Origin: Glaciimonas sp. CA11.2
GTDB lineage: Bacteria; Pseudomonadota; Gammaproteobacteria; Burkholderiales; Burkholderiaceae_D
Direction: 5' to 3'
Assembly: GCF_034314045.1 (NCBI RefSeq)
Contig: NZ_JAVIWL010000001.1
Coordinates: 310,001-374,000, forward strand
Length of the DNA stretch: 64,000 nt
Made by a program: the position numbers and the translations under genes. The notes beneath the pieces were generated by a model. The model worked only from the letters and a program-made list of their open reading frames with translations. It searched no databases and had not been told where the DNA came from. Position 1 is the first letter of the stretch. Each line of letters opens with the position of its first letter. Of this stretch, positions 29,495-39,044 are shown piece by piece.

Positions 29495-30409
29495 TCACAT
29501 CAAACCTTGAGCGCGTAAAAAATCGGCCGCAACCTGCGCTATCGGTTGTTGATCGATATCCACTTGCTTGTTCATGGCTGCCATTTTTTGCGTGTCGATA
29601 GTGGCCGACAAAGCGTTCAACTGTTCGGCCAGCTTTGGATTGGCGTCGAGTATTTCTTTACGAACCATGGGCGCCGCGGTATAAAACGGAAAGAAACCCT
29701 TGTTGTCTTCTAGCAGCTTTAAATTAAAACCACCAATGCGACCATCGGAAGAGTACGTAAGGCCAACATACAACTGATCGTTTCGTAACGCGGTATAGAC
29801 CAGACCGGGATCCATCTGCTTGACCTCACTCCGGTCAAAATGCATGTTGTACAGTTCTGACATTGGGCCTAAACCATCTGAACGTGAGGCAAATTCAAAG
29901 TCAACCCCGAACAAATGTTTGCTGTCTGGATCGCGCTCGCGATCCGCTGCGATTCTGTCTACCAGATCTTCTATTGTTTTTATTCCTTCTTCCTCAGCGC
30001 GTGTGGCAGGCACTGCTAACGCGTAGGTATTATTTAATTTAGATGGTTTCAGCCATATCAAACCTTTGGCGCCGTCTAATTGTTTGACGCGTTCATAAGA
30101 TTGCTCGTCGTCCAGCTTCTCGGTAATTTTGTTAAATACAATTAATGAACTGCCGGTATATTCCCAAACGATATCTAGCTGGCCGCTTTCTATCGCCTGG
30201 CGCATGATGGTGGTACCCAAGCCATTTTTCAGCTCAACGCTGTACCCTTTAGACTGTAAATACTGTTGCGTCATGGACGATAGAATTAACTGTTCGGTAA
30301 AGTTTTTACCGCCGACTACTAAGGGGCCAGCGATCGCGGCTGACGCCATTACGAGACTAAATATGCCGAACGTCATTGTCAGCAAATGCTTTATGCGTAA
30401 AAAATTCAT
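29495..30409 (-). CDS. Osmoprotectant-binding periplasmic protein (OsmX/OpuCC type)
   Basis: Captures the solute in the periplasm. A signal peptide ends near residue 28 (SAAIA-GPLVVGGKNFTEQ). The mature start GGKNFTEQLIL, then LKNGLGTTIMRQAIESGQLDIVWEYTG, is typical of OpuAC-domain binders of betaine-like compounds. AAGGAG before ATG 30409 fixes the start. It sits between the two permease genes. Confidence 0.92.
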   Translation of the reverse strand: MNFLRIKHLLTMTFGIFSLVMASAAIAGPLVVGGKNFTEQLILSSMTQQYLQSKGYSVELKNGLGTTIMRQAIESGQLDIVWEYTGSSLIVFNKITEKLDDEQSYERVKQLDGAKGLIWLKPSKLNNTYALAVPATRAEEEGIKTIEDLVDRIAADRERDPDSKHLFGVDFEFASRSDGLGPMSELYNMHFDRSEVKQMDPGLVYTALRNDQLYVGLTYSSDGRIGGFNLKLLEDNKGFFPFYTAAPMVRKEILDANPKLAEQLNALSATIDTQKMAAMNKQVDIDQQPIAQVAADFLRAQGLM

Positions 30410-30481
30410 TTTTTTCTCCTTCTTAAAAGATGCTGATAAACCGCATCTGAATCTCTGCGGTAGCAATGTCTGCGATATCGT

Positions 30482-31198
30482 TTATCGCAATAGACCGCGT
30501 TTGCTGAGATAGGCGTTGCTGCCGATAGAAACGATGGCATCAAGTATCAGCGCCAGTACTGCCGTGGCGGTGGCACCAAGCAATAGTTGATCCTGGTTGT
30601 TGAGATAAATGCCGGGGAAAATAATGCTACCGAGACTTTCGCCACCAATCAAAATCGATAGCGGTGCGGTACCAACATTAATGGCTAAGGCGGTTCGGAT
30701 ACCACCGACAATAATCGGAATGGCATTTGGCAACTCGACCCGGAACAAGATTTGGTAGGGCTTCATACCGACACCCTTAGCCGCGTCGCGTAACGAGGGC
30801 GGGACTTGCTTCAGCCCTTCGTACGTATTGCGTACTATGGGTAGTAATGAGGCTAGCCATAAAGCAATGATTGACGGTTTATCACCGATGCCGAAAAACG
30901 CTAACGCAAGGGCCAATACGGCGATCGATGGAATGGTGTTGCCGATATTAAATATCTGCATGAATTTTTCAGCGTGGCGCGCGAATAGAGGGCGGCTAAG
31001 TAAAATTCCTGCGGGCAGACCGCTCACAAGGGCCAACAACATCGACCAGCCAACTAGTTGCATGTGCCGCATAGTGTAATAGATCAGATCACCTTGATAA
31101 CGCTCAATGGCGTCGGCACCGACCGTCCAGCCGATGCCCGCCACGGCCAATATAGTGATGGCTGTGCCGACGATGGCATTACGATAGCGATTCGTCAT
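30482..31198 (-). CDS. Osmoprotectant ABC transporter permease (OpuCD/OsmY-like position)
   Basis: A 238-aa permease with about six helices and the EAA loop GLKQVPPSLRDAAKGVGMKPYQILFRVELPNAIPIIVGG. It is the first gene of the operon, followed by binding protein, second permease and ATPase. Confidence 0.9.
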   Translation of the reverse strand: MTNRYRNAIVGTAITILAVAGIGWTVGADAIERYQGDLIYYTMRHMQLVGWSMLLALVSGLPAGILLSRPLFARHAEKFMQIFNIGNTIPSIAVLALALAFFGIGDKPSIIALWLASLLPIVRNTYEGLKQVPPSLRDAAKGVGMKPYQILFRVELPNAIPIIVGGIRTALAINVGTAPLSILIGGESLGSIIFPGIYLNNQDQLLLGATATAVLALILDAIVSIGSNAYLSKRGLLR

Positions 31199-31735
31199 GT
31201 TTTACTCCATTTCTGCCGCACGAGTTCAATGCACAGAAAAATACCTGCACACACAATGACGCGCGAGCATGACAAACAAAGCTGTCAATTTATTTATCCC
31301 ATTCCGTATCCTGAAAGGACTGTTCAGAATGGGTCGACTGCCGCATTGGGGCGGCAAACTGAATGCAGGGATAACCCCACGTTTGATGAAACTCCAACAT
31401 TTATCGGAGCAATAGACGACCCACTGATGCAGGTCATGAAGCTTCACTGCGCCATTTTGGGGTGGCACAATGTTTCAAAGAGGCACTAGTGTAATGAATT
31501 TTCTTGATGAAGTCTAGTAATGATTTTTACCAAACCTATTACCGAAATGTCTATTGACCGCTAAAACTACTATTTTCAGCGTAAAATTTGGAAAAAAGAG
31601 AATGGGCAGAGCAGAAAAGCAGAGAACAAAATGAATACGCGTTTATATTTTATTCGTGTTTCTTAACAAAGTCAGTCTGCGATGGCCAAAAGCGCAACCA
31701 CACACTGACTATTGATGCGTATCGGGCTATCAGTA
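31199..31735. other. Intergenic region upstream of the osmoprotectant operon
   Basis: A stretch of 537 bases between the osmoprotectant operon and the 3' end of eda. It contains a stem-loop TGCCGC/GCGGCA (31339-31356) and an inverted repeat CCCATTC/GAATGGG near 31306-31333. The promoter of the operon should be here, but I cannot place it with confidence. No gene is supported. Confidence 0.45.
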
Positions 31736-32386
31736 TTAAGCTAAGCGCAATTGACTTGCGGCTAACGCTAATGCAGTAATGCGCGCCCAATCACCCGATT
31801 CCAAAGCATCCTTCGGCGTCAACCACGATCCGCCAACACATGCAACATTTTTGCACGCCAGGAACTGTGCGGCAGTTTGTTGCGATATGCCGCCAGTCGG
31901 ACAAAAAACAACATCACTCAAAGGCCCTGCAATCGCGTTCAACATCCCTACGCCACCTGCTGGAACTGCCGGAAACAGCTTGAGTTGACGAAATCCGGCT
32001 TCACGCGCCGCCATCACTTCCGAAGGAGTCATCACCCCCGGCAACAATGGCAAGCCGCTCGACTTTGCCGCAGCGATGAGAGATGAGGTCAATCCGGGGG
32101 ATACACCGAAAACGGCACCAGCATCACGCGCCGCAACAAATTCGTCCGGATGGGTGAGTGTACCGACGCCAACAATTGCTCCTGGCACTTCGGCCATTGC
32201 GCGAATCGCTGCCAGCCCATGAACCGTGCGCAGCGTTACTTCCAGCACACGGATGCCACCGGCAACTAACGCCTTTGCTAATGGGACGGCATGGGCAATA
32301 TCGTCGATTGCGATCACCGGAATCACTGCAGAAGTGCGCATGATGTCCAGCACTTCGTTGTCATACAAATATTTGGAAGATGTCAT
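31736..32386 (-). CDS. eda: 2-dehydro-3-deoxy-6-phosphogluconate aldolase
   Basis: Final Entner-Doudoroff enzyme, splitting KDPG into pyruvate and glyceraldehyde 3-phosphate. The 216-aa class I aldolase carries the Schiff-base Lys136 in FRQLKLFPA and the catalytic Glu49 in VLEVTLRT. It follows edd by 103 bases with a perfect stem-loop between them and is likely co-transcribed from the HexR-controlled edd promoter. Confidence 0.96.
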   Translation of the reverse strand: MTSSKYLYDNEVLDIMRTSAVIPVIAIDDIAHAVPLAKALVAGGIRVLEVTLRTVHGLAAIRAMAEVPGAIVGVGTLTHPDEFVAARDAGAVFGVSPGLTSSLIAAAKSSGLPLLPGVMTPSEVMAAREAGFRQLKLFPAVPAGGVGMLNAIAGPLSDVVFCPTGGISQQTAAQFLACKNVACVGGSWLTPKDALESGDWARITALALAASQLRLA

Positions 32387-32456
32387 ATCGTTGCTTTCTT
32401 ATGTTCGTCAAAACTACGTATTTTTCGGCTACCTCATTTAAGCAACCGTAATAATC

Positions 32457-32481
32457 TTCATGATCTTAATAAGATCATGAA
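32457..32481. repeat. Perfect 11-bp stem-loop between edd and eda
   Basis: TTCATGATCTT-AAT-AAGATCATGAA is a perfect 11-bp inverted repeat with a 3-base loop, nine bases after the edd stop. There is no T-run, so it is more likely an mRNA processing or stability hairpin than a terminator. Confidence 0.6.
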
Positions 32482-32489
32482 TCTCAGAC

Positions 32490-34343
32490 TTAGTTAGAAA
32501 CAGCTGCCACCAACTCACGCACAGGAGGTAAGTCAAAACAGGTTGCGCCCTCCTCAGCCGCGCTCACCGTGTTGCGGAACATGGCAAACAATTCGCGCCC
32601 CATGCCGACTTGATTAGCGTCCAGATTGACCAACTGCAATTGACGTTGCGCCCACTCTGCGGCTGGCACGATCGCCTCAAGTATACCGTGCTCTGCGTCC
32701 ATCTTGATCATGTCACCGGTACGCACCAGCGCCAATGGCCCACCGGCCGAGACTTCTGGTGTTACGTGAATTGCTGCCGGCACTTTGCCCGATGCGCCCG
32801 ACATACGACCGTCGGTAACCAGCGCCACGTGACGCCCCTTGTCTTGCAGCAGGCCCAACGCAGGTGTGAGTGCGTGTAGTTCTGGCATACCGTTGGCACG
32901 CGGCCCCTGAAAGCTCAACACAGCGACAAAATCGCGGTCCAACTCACCTGCACGGAAGGCTTTCATAAACGCCTCCTGTGAGTTAAAGACAATCGCGGGC
33001 GCTTCTACAATCCAGTGCTCTTTCTTGACTGCTGAAATTTTGATCACTGCACGGCCCAAATTACCGGTCAGCAAACGTAAACCACCGTCTGCGGCAAACG
33101 GTGTGGCGGCAGGTCGTAATACCGAGTCATCACCGCTTTTTTCCGGAGCAGGTTTAAATACAACTGCGTTACCTTCTAAAAATGGCTCTGCGCAATGCGC
33201 GCGCAAACTGTCTCCGAGAATCGTCGTTACGTCTTCGTGCATCAGGCCAGCATCAAGCAACTCGCGGATCACAAAACCGGTCCCACCAGCAGCATGAAAG
33301 TGATTGACGTCTGCATCACCATTCGGATAAATCCGCGTCACCAATGGAACCACGGCTGACAACGCATCAAAATCATTCCAATCAATAACAATCCCCGCAG
33401 CTTTAGCAATCGCCACCAAATGTAATGTGTGATTGGTCGAACCGCCGGTTGCTAACAATGTCACGATGGCATTCACAATACTCTTTTCGCTAACCACATG
33501 CCCGACCGGGCGATAGTTGCCGCTGTGATCAGTAATCTTCAACGCCTGACGCCCTGCTTCGGCGGTCAGCGCATCACGTAATGGTGTATTCGGGGTGATA
33601 AAAGCAGAGCCAGGCAGATGTAAGCCGAGCGCTTCCATCAACATTTGATTACTGTTGGCGGTGCCGTAAAAAGTACACGTGCCGGCGCTGTGATAGGACT
33701 GGGATTCAGCCTCTAGCAAACCTGCCCGATCAACTTTGCCTTCCGCATATAACTGGCGAATTTTGACCTTTTCTTTATTCGACATCCCACTGATCATCGG
33801 ACCACCAGGAACAAAAATCGCTGGTAGATGTCCAAAATGTAATGCGCCAATTAACAGTCCTGGCACGATTTTGTCGCAGATACCCAGATACAACGCGGCA
33901 TCAAACATGTTATGCGACAGGGCGATAGCCGTTGCCATGGCAATTGCATCACGTGAAAACAATGACAACTCCATACCAGGTTGCCCTTGTGTCACACCGT
34001 CACACATTGCAGGCGTTCCACCGGCAAATTGCGCTACGCCACCCGCAGCACGAACGGCATCTTTAATAATTTTGGGGAAATTTTCGAACGGCTGATGCGC
34101 CGATAGCATGTCGTTATACGAAGAAATAATCGCAACAGAAAGATCTTTATCCTGTTTAAGTCGTAACTTATCGTTCACCGGAAAGGCGGCAAATCCGTGC
34201 GCAAGATTGGTACAAGATAACGCACCGCGCTGTACATCTTGCCGACGCGCTATCTCGATACGCTCCAGATAGGCACTGCGATAAGGTTGGCTGCGCGCGA
34301 TAATTCGCTCTGTTACTTTGGCAACGCTGGCTAGAACGGACAT
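32490..34343 (-). CDS. edd: Phosphogluconate dehydratase
   Basis: Converts 6-phosphogluconate to KDPG. The 617 aa belong to the IlvD/Edd family. Iron-sulphur Cys residues are seen in [19 protein letters not shown] and [15 protein letters not shown], with the C-terminal [18 protein letters not shown]. It is divergent from pgi. A perfect HexR-like operator lies 74 bases upstream of the ATG at 34343. Confidence 0.97.
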   Translation of the reverse strand: MSVLASVAKVTERIIARSQPYRSAYLERIEIARRQDVQRGALSCTNLAHGFAAFPVNDKLRLKQDKDLSVAIISSYNDMLSAHQPFENFPKIIKDAVRAAGGVAQFAGGTPAMCDGVTQGQPGMELSLFSRDAIAMATAIALSHNMFDAALYLGICDKIVPGLLIGALHFGHLPAIFVPGGPMISGMSNKEKVKIRQLYAEGKVDRAGLLEAESQSYHSAGTCTFYGTANSNQMLMEALGLHLPGSAFITPNTPLRDALTAEAGRQALKITDHSGNYRPVGHVVSEKSIVNAIVTLLATGGSTNHTLHLVAIAKAAGIVIDWNDFDALSAVVPLVTRIYPNGDADVNHFHAAGGTGFVIRELLDAGLMHEDVTTILGDSLRAHCAEPFLEGNAVVFKPAPEKSGDDSVLRPAATPFAADGGLRLLTGNLGRAVIKISAVKKEHWIVEAPAIVFNSQEAFMKAFRAGELDRDFVAVLSFQGPRANGMPELHALTPALGLLQDKGRHVALVTDGRMSGASGKVPAAIHVTPEVSAGGPLALVRTGDMIKMDAEHGILEAIVPAAEWAQRQLQLVNLDANQVGMGRELFAMFRNTVSAAEEGATCFDLPPVRELVAAVSN

Positions 34344-34416
34344 GTTTTAATCCTCGAAAATAAGCTGAAATAAGCTCGCAGTGCAAAATGGGAAAGCAAG
34401 CTTGCGATATTCAAAC

Positions 34417-34431
34417 TGTAATTTTACTACA
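34417..34431. promoter_or_regulatory. HexR-type operator upstream of edd
   Basis: TGTAATTTTACTACA fits the published HexR consensus TGTARTWWWAYTACA at all 15 positions. It lies in the edd-pgi divergent spacer, 74 bases before edd. HexR releases such sites when it binds KDPG. Confidence 0.8.
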
Positions 34432-34654
34432 ATTAATTTTCACCCGCCTTCTCTGCTTTAACTATATTTTATTCATTTCGTTGAACTGTAGCGAACATTA
34501 CCACCACCTGTACAGCTGATTTTCATTTGGAATTGATCCTATATTATAGATATTTCAGCCAAGAAAACAACTTTCCTCGCTACAGAGCCTTTAGGTCCTG
34601 TAGCCCGTCAACTTGCGCTGGAGCTGCGGTGCAAATCGAAATCTAGCAACAAAT

Positions 34655-34669
34655 TGTAGTGAAATTACC
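34655..34669. promoter_or_regulatory. HexR-type operator upstream of pgi
   Basis: TGTAGTGAAATTACC differs from the consensus at one or two positions, including the last. It sits 51 bases before the pgi start, and a -10-like TATAGT is at 34681-34686, so it would overlap the -35 region and repress. Confidence 0.65.
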
Positions 34670-34720
34670 AAAAAATGTTGTATAGTCCTACTCAACCCAA
34701 GCTGCCATGAAAGTCCGGAC

Positions 34721-36424
34721 ATGCCTAATACTACCGATACTGCGCACGACACATCTAGCCTCAAACCTGATGCCGCCGCCTTTGAAGCACTACAAAATCA
34801 CTACACTACGACAAAAAATATCGCACTGCGTGAACTGTTCGATGCTGATCCTCATCGCTTCAAACACTTCTCCTTAGAAGCTTCCGGTCTATTTCTGGAT
34901 TATGCCAAAAATACGCTGACTAGCGAAACCATGTCTTTGCTATGCGATCTGGCGCGTGAGCGTAAGGTTGAGACGCGACGTGATGCCATGTTTGCTGGCG
35001 AAAAAATCAACACTACCGAAGACCGCGCAGTTTTGCACACGGCGCTTCGCACGCCTTGGCCGCCAAGCGCAGGCAATAGAGCACTAGTCATTGATGGACA
35101 AAAAATCGATGGTGATGTCCATGCTGTACTTGAACAAATCGCGGCATTTACAGAAGCAGTACGGGCAGGAAAATGGCTTGGCTATAATGGCAAACAGATT
35201 ACCGACATCGTCAATATTGGCATCGGCGGCTCGGACCTCGGCCCCAAAATGGTTTGCGAGGCACTTCGCGCCTATCAGCATACGGAGCTGAAATTACATT
35301 TCGTGTCCAACGTAGATGGCCATGACATCGATGCTGTTTTATCGCAAATTGATCCGGCCACGACCCTATTCGTCATTGCGTCCAAAACGTTCACGACGAT
35401 GGAAACCATGATGAATGGGCACAGCGCCCGCAACTGGTTTCTGACACAGGCGGACGGCGCGCAGGAAAGCGATCTGACCCATCACTTTGTGGCCGTATCC
35501 ACCAATACCGAAGGCGTCAAAGCATTCGGCATTGATCCGCAAAATATGTTTCCATTCTGGGATTGGGTTGGTGGTCGCTATTCCGTTTGGTCTTCAATTG
35601 GTCTTTCAGTTGCGCTGGCGGTTGGATTTGAACAGTTCAGCGAATTTCTGGCCGGCGCGCATGCAATGGATAACCACTTCCGCAGTGCGCCGCTTGAGCG
35701 GAATATGCCCGTTATTCTGGCACTCGTCGGTATTTGGCAACGCAATTTTTGCGGCAGCGCATCGTTATCGATAGCGCCCTACCATCAAGACCTGGGCAAT
35801 TTCCCATCGTATTTGCAGCAACTGGAAATGGAAAGTAACGGCAAGCGCGTCGCGCTCGATGGCAGTCCGCTTCAGATTAAAACTTGCCCTGTTATCTGGG
35901 GAAATGTCGGCACCAATGGCCAGCACGCCTACTTCCAGTTATTACATCAGGGTACCGATGTCACGCCTGTCGACTTCATCGCTGCATTGGCGCCGAGTCA
36001 TCATCTGCCCGGCCATCAAGCAGCACTATTGGCAAATTGTTTTGCCCAATCAGAAGCCTTCATGCGCGGCAAAACAGCAGACGAAGTGCGTGCTGAGATG
36101 CAGAATAAAGGGATGCCAGAATCTGACATCAGCGCACTCTTGCCGCATCGGACCTTTCCCGGTAATCGTCCTAGTAATACCATTTTGCTACAAAAGTTAA
36201 CGCCAACATCGCTCGGATCACTGATTGCACTATACGAACATAAAACCTTTGTACAAGGTGCCATCTGGGGAGTTAACAGTTTTGATCAATGGGGTGTCGA
36301 GTTGGGCAAGGTAATGGCTACGCATATTCTTGACGAACTGACCGGCAATACGGCCCCCGACAAGCACGATAGTTCAACCAATGGTTTAATTGGTCGTGCA
36401 CGTGCGGCTTTATCAGGTAACTAA
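34721..36424 (+). CDS. pgi: Glucose-6-phosphate isomerase
   Basis: Interconverts glucose 6-phosphate and fructose 6-phosphate. With the start at ATG 34721 it has 567 aa, a normal length. PGI signatures are GGRYSVWSSIGL and the C-terminal GSLIALYEHKTFVQGAIWGVNSFDQWGVELGK. GIGGSDLGPKM marks the phosphate-binding SIS fold. The open frame continues 36 codons upstream, but that part lies in the promoter with the HexR site. Confidence 0.95.
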   Translation: MPNTTDTAHDTSSLKPDAAAFEALQNHYTTTKNIALRELFDADPHRFKHFSLEASGLFLDYAKNTLTSETMSLLCDLARERKVETRRDAMFAGEKINTTEDRAVLHTALRTPWPPSAGNRALVIDGQKIDGDVHAVLEQIAAFTEAVRAGKWLGYNGKQITDIVNIGIGGSDLGPKMVCEALRAYQHTELKLHFVSNVDGHDIDAVLSQIDPATTLFVIASKTFTTMETMMNGHSARNWFLTQADGAQESDLTHHFVAVSTNTEGVKAFGIDPQNMFPFWDWVGGRYSVWSSIGLSVALAVGFEQFSEFLAGAHAMDNHFRSAPLERNMPVILALVGIWQRNFCGSASLSIAPYHQDLGNFPSYLQQLEMESNGKRVALDGSPLQIKTCPVIWGNVGTNGQHAYFQLLHQGTDVTPVDFIAALAPSHHLPGHQAALLANCFAQSEAFMRGKTADEVRAEMQNKGMPESDISALLPHRTFPGNRPSNTILLQKLTPTSLGSLIALYEHKTFVQGAIWGVNSFDQWGVELGKVMATHILDELTGNTAPDKHDSSTNGLIGRARAALSGN

Positions 36425-36454
36425 AACACGCTAAGACACGCAAATAGGCCAAAA

Positions 36455-36496
36455 CGCAGTCTCAACGCCGGCACTGCATTATCGGTTGAGGCTGCG
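36455..36496. repeat. Large stem-loop between pgi and zwf
   Basis: CGCAGTCTCAACGCCG can pair with CGGTTGAGGCTGCG over about 12 bp with one G-U pair, loop about 12 bases. No T-run follows on the + strand. It may be a weak terminator or stabilising hairpin. Confidence 0.45.
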
Positions 36497-36574
36497 AAAC
36501 GTCACGCAGCATAGCGCGCAATAATGTCGCTCGAATCAATGTAGACTTTTTAAGTAAACGGATAATCAAACATC

Positions 36575-38047
36575 ATGGCTCTAGCAGAATTTGACCTGGC
36601 AATCTTTGGCGGCACTGGCGATCTGTCAATGCGTAAATTGTTACCTGCGATGTACTCGCGTGATCGCGCCGACGATTTGCCACCACACGCGCGCATTTTG
36701 TGCATTGGGCGACATGAATTGTCGAACGATGATTTTCTACAGCATATCGATAAAGACGCCCGCCCTCACATTTCGATGGAGACGTTTGATCCCGTCATCT
36801 GGGAACGGTTTTGCAAGCGCGTTCAGTATGTAGCGATGGACGCCACCGATGCGAAGTCTTATAAAGCACTTGTGGCAGCAATGCGGCCTGATCCAAGCGT
36901 CACTAATGTATTTTATCTGGCGACGCCACCTGCGCTGTTTTCTAAAATTTGTCGTAACCTGTCAGCTTCCGGATTAGCCACGCCCAACTCGCGTGTAGTC
37001 CTCGAAAAACCACTCGGTCGCGATCTTGCCAGCGCCAAACAAATTAACGCTGAAGTGGGTCAGATATTTTCTGAATCACAAATTTTCCGCATCGATCATT
37101 ACCTCGGCAAAGAGACTGTTCAAAACCTGCTGGCGCTCCGCTTCGGTAATGTTCTGTTCGAGCCATTGTGGCGTCGCGAATGGATTTCTGACGTACAGAT
37201 CACGATCGCGGAAGAACTTGGCGTTGGTAATCGAATGGGTTACTACGAAAGCTCCGGCGCCCTGCGCGACATGCTACAGAACCATTTGCTGCAATTATTA
37301 TGCATCGTCGCCATGGAGCCGCCGGTATCGATCACTTCCGATGCTGTCCGCGATGAAAAACTCAAAGTTCTGCGCTCATTAAAACGCTTTACACCAGTCA
37401 GCCTCGCGCAAAATGTCGTGCGCGGCCAATACCGGGCAGGACATGTGAATGGCATTGCAGTACCCGGCTATCGCAAAGAGCAGGATGCCGATCCGCACTC
37501 ACGTACCGAAACCTTTGTGGCGATAAAAACCGAGGTGGATACATGGCGCTGGGCTGGCGTCCCCTTTTATCTGCGTACCGGCAAGCGTATGGCCGATTCG
37601 CTGGCAGAAATTGTTATTCGATTTAAGAAAATTCCACATTCAATTTTTACGCAACCGAATAGTAGTTTTGAATCCAATTGCCTCGTCATCAGATTGCAAC
37701 CCGATGAAGGTCTGCATTTGAATTTAATGGCAAAAACGCCAGGCGACGGCATGCGGCTGAAACCGGTTGAACTGGAGCTGAATTTTCGCGAAAGCTTTAA
37801 AGCACCGCGCATGGAGGCCTATGAACGTTTACTACTCGATGTATTGCGCGGCCAGTTGACGCTATTCATGCGTAGTGATGAATTGGAAGCGGCCTGGGAA
37901 TGGGTAGAGCCAATTCTGAACTATTGGGAGCAGGAAGAAAACGAACCGATTCCTTATAGTGCAGGTACTTGGGGACCGGCGGCGGCGAGCGCCCTGATTG
38001 GACGCGACGGCTTGCAATGGCGCGAAGAAGCATTACCGGAAGTATAG
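36575..38047 (+). CDS. zwf: Glucose-6-phosphate 1-dehydrogenase (first copy)
   Basis: Oxidises glucose 6-phosphate to 6-phosphogluconolactone, feeding the Entner-Doudoroff and pentose-phosphate routes. The 490 aa carry the dinucleotide site GGTGDLSMRKLLPA (12-25) and the substrate motif RIDHYLGKE at 172-180. hexR follows after 9 bases, so both are one operon. A second zwf lies at 44559. Confidence 0.96.
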   Translation: MALAEFDLAIFGGTGDLSMRKLLPAMYSRDRADDLPPHARILCIGRHELSNDDFLQHIDKDARPHISMETFDPVIWERFCKRVQYVAMDATDAKSYKALVAAMRPDPSVTNVFYLATPPALFSKICRNLSASGLATPNSRVVLEKPLGRDLASAKQINAEVGQIFSESQIFRIDHYLGKETVQNLLALRFGNVLFEPLWRREWISDVQITIAEELGVGNRMGYYESSGALRDMLQNHLLQLLCIVAMEPPVSITSDAVRDEKLKVLRSLKRFTPVSLAQNVVRGQYRAGHVNGIAVPGYRKEQDADPHSRTETFVAIKTEVDTWRWAGVPFYLRTGKRMADSLAEIVIRFKKIPHSIFTQPNSSFESNCLVIRLQPDEGLHLNLMAKTPGDGMRLKPVELELNFRESFKAPRMEAYERLLLDVLRGQLTLFMRSDELEAAWEWVEPILNYWEQEENEPIPYSAGTWGPAAASALIGRDGLQWREEALPEV

Positions 38048-38056
38048 GAGTCCACC

Positions 38057-38917
38057 GTGGCAATGCTCCTCGATGCTATTCGTACGCAAATTGATTTGTT
38101 ATCTAAGTCGGAGAGAAAAGTCGCGTTGACGATTCTCGATAATCCGCAACTCGCGCTGTCCGAGAATATCACCGCGCTAGCCAAAAATGCCCTCGTTTCT
38201 GAGCCCACGGTAGTACGCTTTTGTCGGGCTGTCGGGTATGAGGGCTGGCATGATTTCAAACTGAAATTGGCCCAGAGTCTCGCGGTAGCATTGCCTGGTG
38301 CGAATGAAATGCTGGCGCAAGATGATATCGCTGCGGATCTGGTTAATAAGATTTGCAGTCGATCAATTAATACTTTGCTGGACTTGCGCAATCACCTCAG
38401 CCCGGATGCGATTCAGCGCGCCCTGGATGTTCTGCTCAAAGCGAACAAGATCGAGTTTTACGGCCAGGGCACGTCAGGTATTGTCGCTGCTGATGCACAG
38501 CATAAATTCTTTCGATCCGGCGTTCCAACCGTCGCCTATTCCGATCCGCACATTCATAGTATTGCCGCATCGCTGTTGCAACCAGGCGATGCCGTTGTCG
38601 CCATCTCGCAACGAGGTGGCAATGCCGCGCTGCTGAGAAGCGTGCAGCTAGCAAAAAAGGGCGGTGCCGATATCATCGTGTTGGGACCAAGCGGAACGCC
38701 GTTGGCTGAACTGGCAACGGTATTAGTGCCGATCGATCTCAGTTTCAATACTGACCCGTATACGCCGATCTCAGCGCGTCTTGCGCATCTTGTCGTGATC
38801 GATATTCTGGCAGTCGGATTAGCCCTTAAACGCGGTCCGGAGTTTCGAAAGAAAATGCAGAACGCACAAAAAGCATTGCAGCAATTTGACATGCAGTTTG
38901 ACTCATTCTTTCGTTGA
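38057..38917 (+). CDS. hexR: HexR, RpiR-family repressor of glucose metabolism
   Basis: DNA-binding regulator of 286 aa: an N-terminal RpiR helix-turn-helix (about 5-80, with SEPTVVRFCRAVGYEGWHDFKLKLA) and a C-terminal SIS sugar-phosphate domain (about 120-250). In proteobacteria HexR binds TGTARTWWWAYTACA and senses KDPG. The start is GTG 38057 with AGGAG 7 bases upstream. It follows zwf closely. Six matching operators lie in this window. Confidence 0.93.
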   Translation: MAMLLDAIRTQIDLLSKSERKVALTILDNPQLALSENITALAKNALVSEPTVVRFCRAVGYEGWHDFKLKLAQSLAVALPGANEMLAQDDIAADLVNKICSRSINTLLDLRNHLSPDAIQRALDVLLKANKIEFYGQGTSGIVAADAQHKFFRSGVPTVAYSDPHIHSIAASLLQPGDAVVAISQRGGNAALLRSVQLAKKGGADIIVLGPSGTPLAELATVLVPIDLSFNTDPYTPISARLAHLVVIDILAVGLALKRGPEFRKKMQNAQKALQQFDMQFDSFFR

Positions 38918-39044
38918 TGCACTCCTTATAAATATCGCGTAAAAATCAATCTCAAAAAGACCTGCGCTAATGTGGTTACTGCACCATGCAGCGCGGTGAT
39001 ACGTAACACCATAAAAATAAATTGACCCAAAAGAGACAAACCAG

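Noticed and set aside
31440..31490. Sigma-54 promoter (TGGCAC with a TTTCA element) near 31466
   Set aside because: The -12 half is poor and it points away from the osmoprotectant operon, towards no gene.
31555..31575. HexR-like site near CTAAAACTACTA
   Set aside because: Only one arm is recognisable and it is not upstream of a glucose gene, so it falls below the threshold used for the other six sites.
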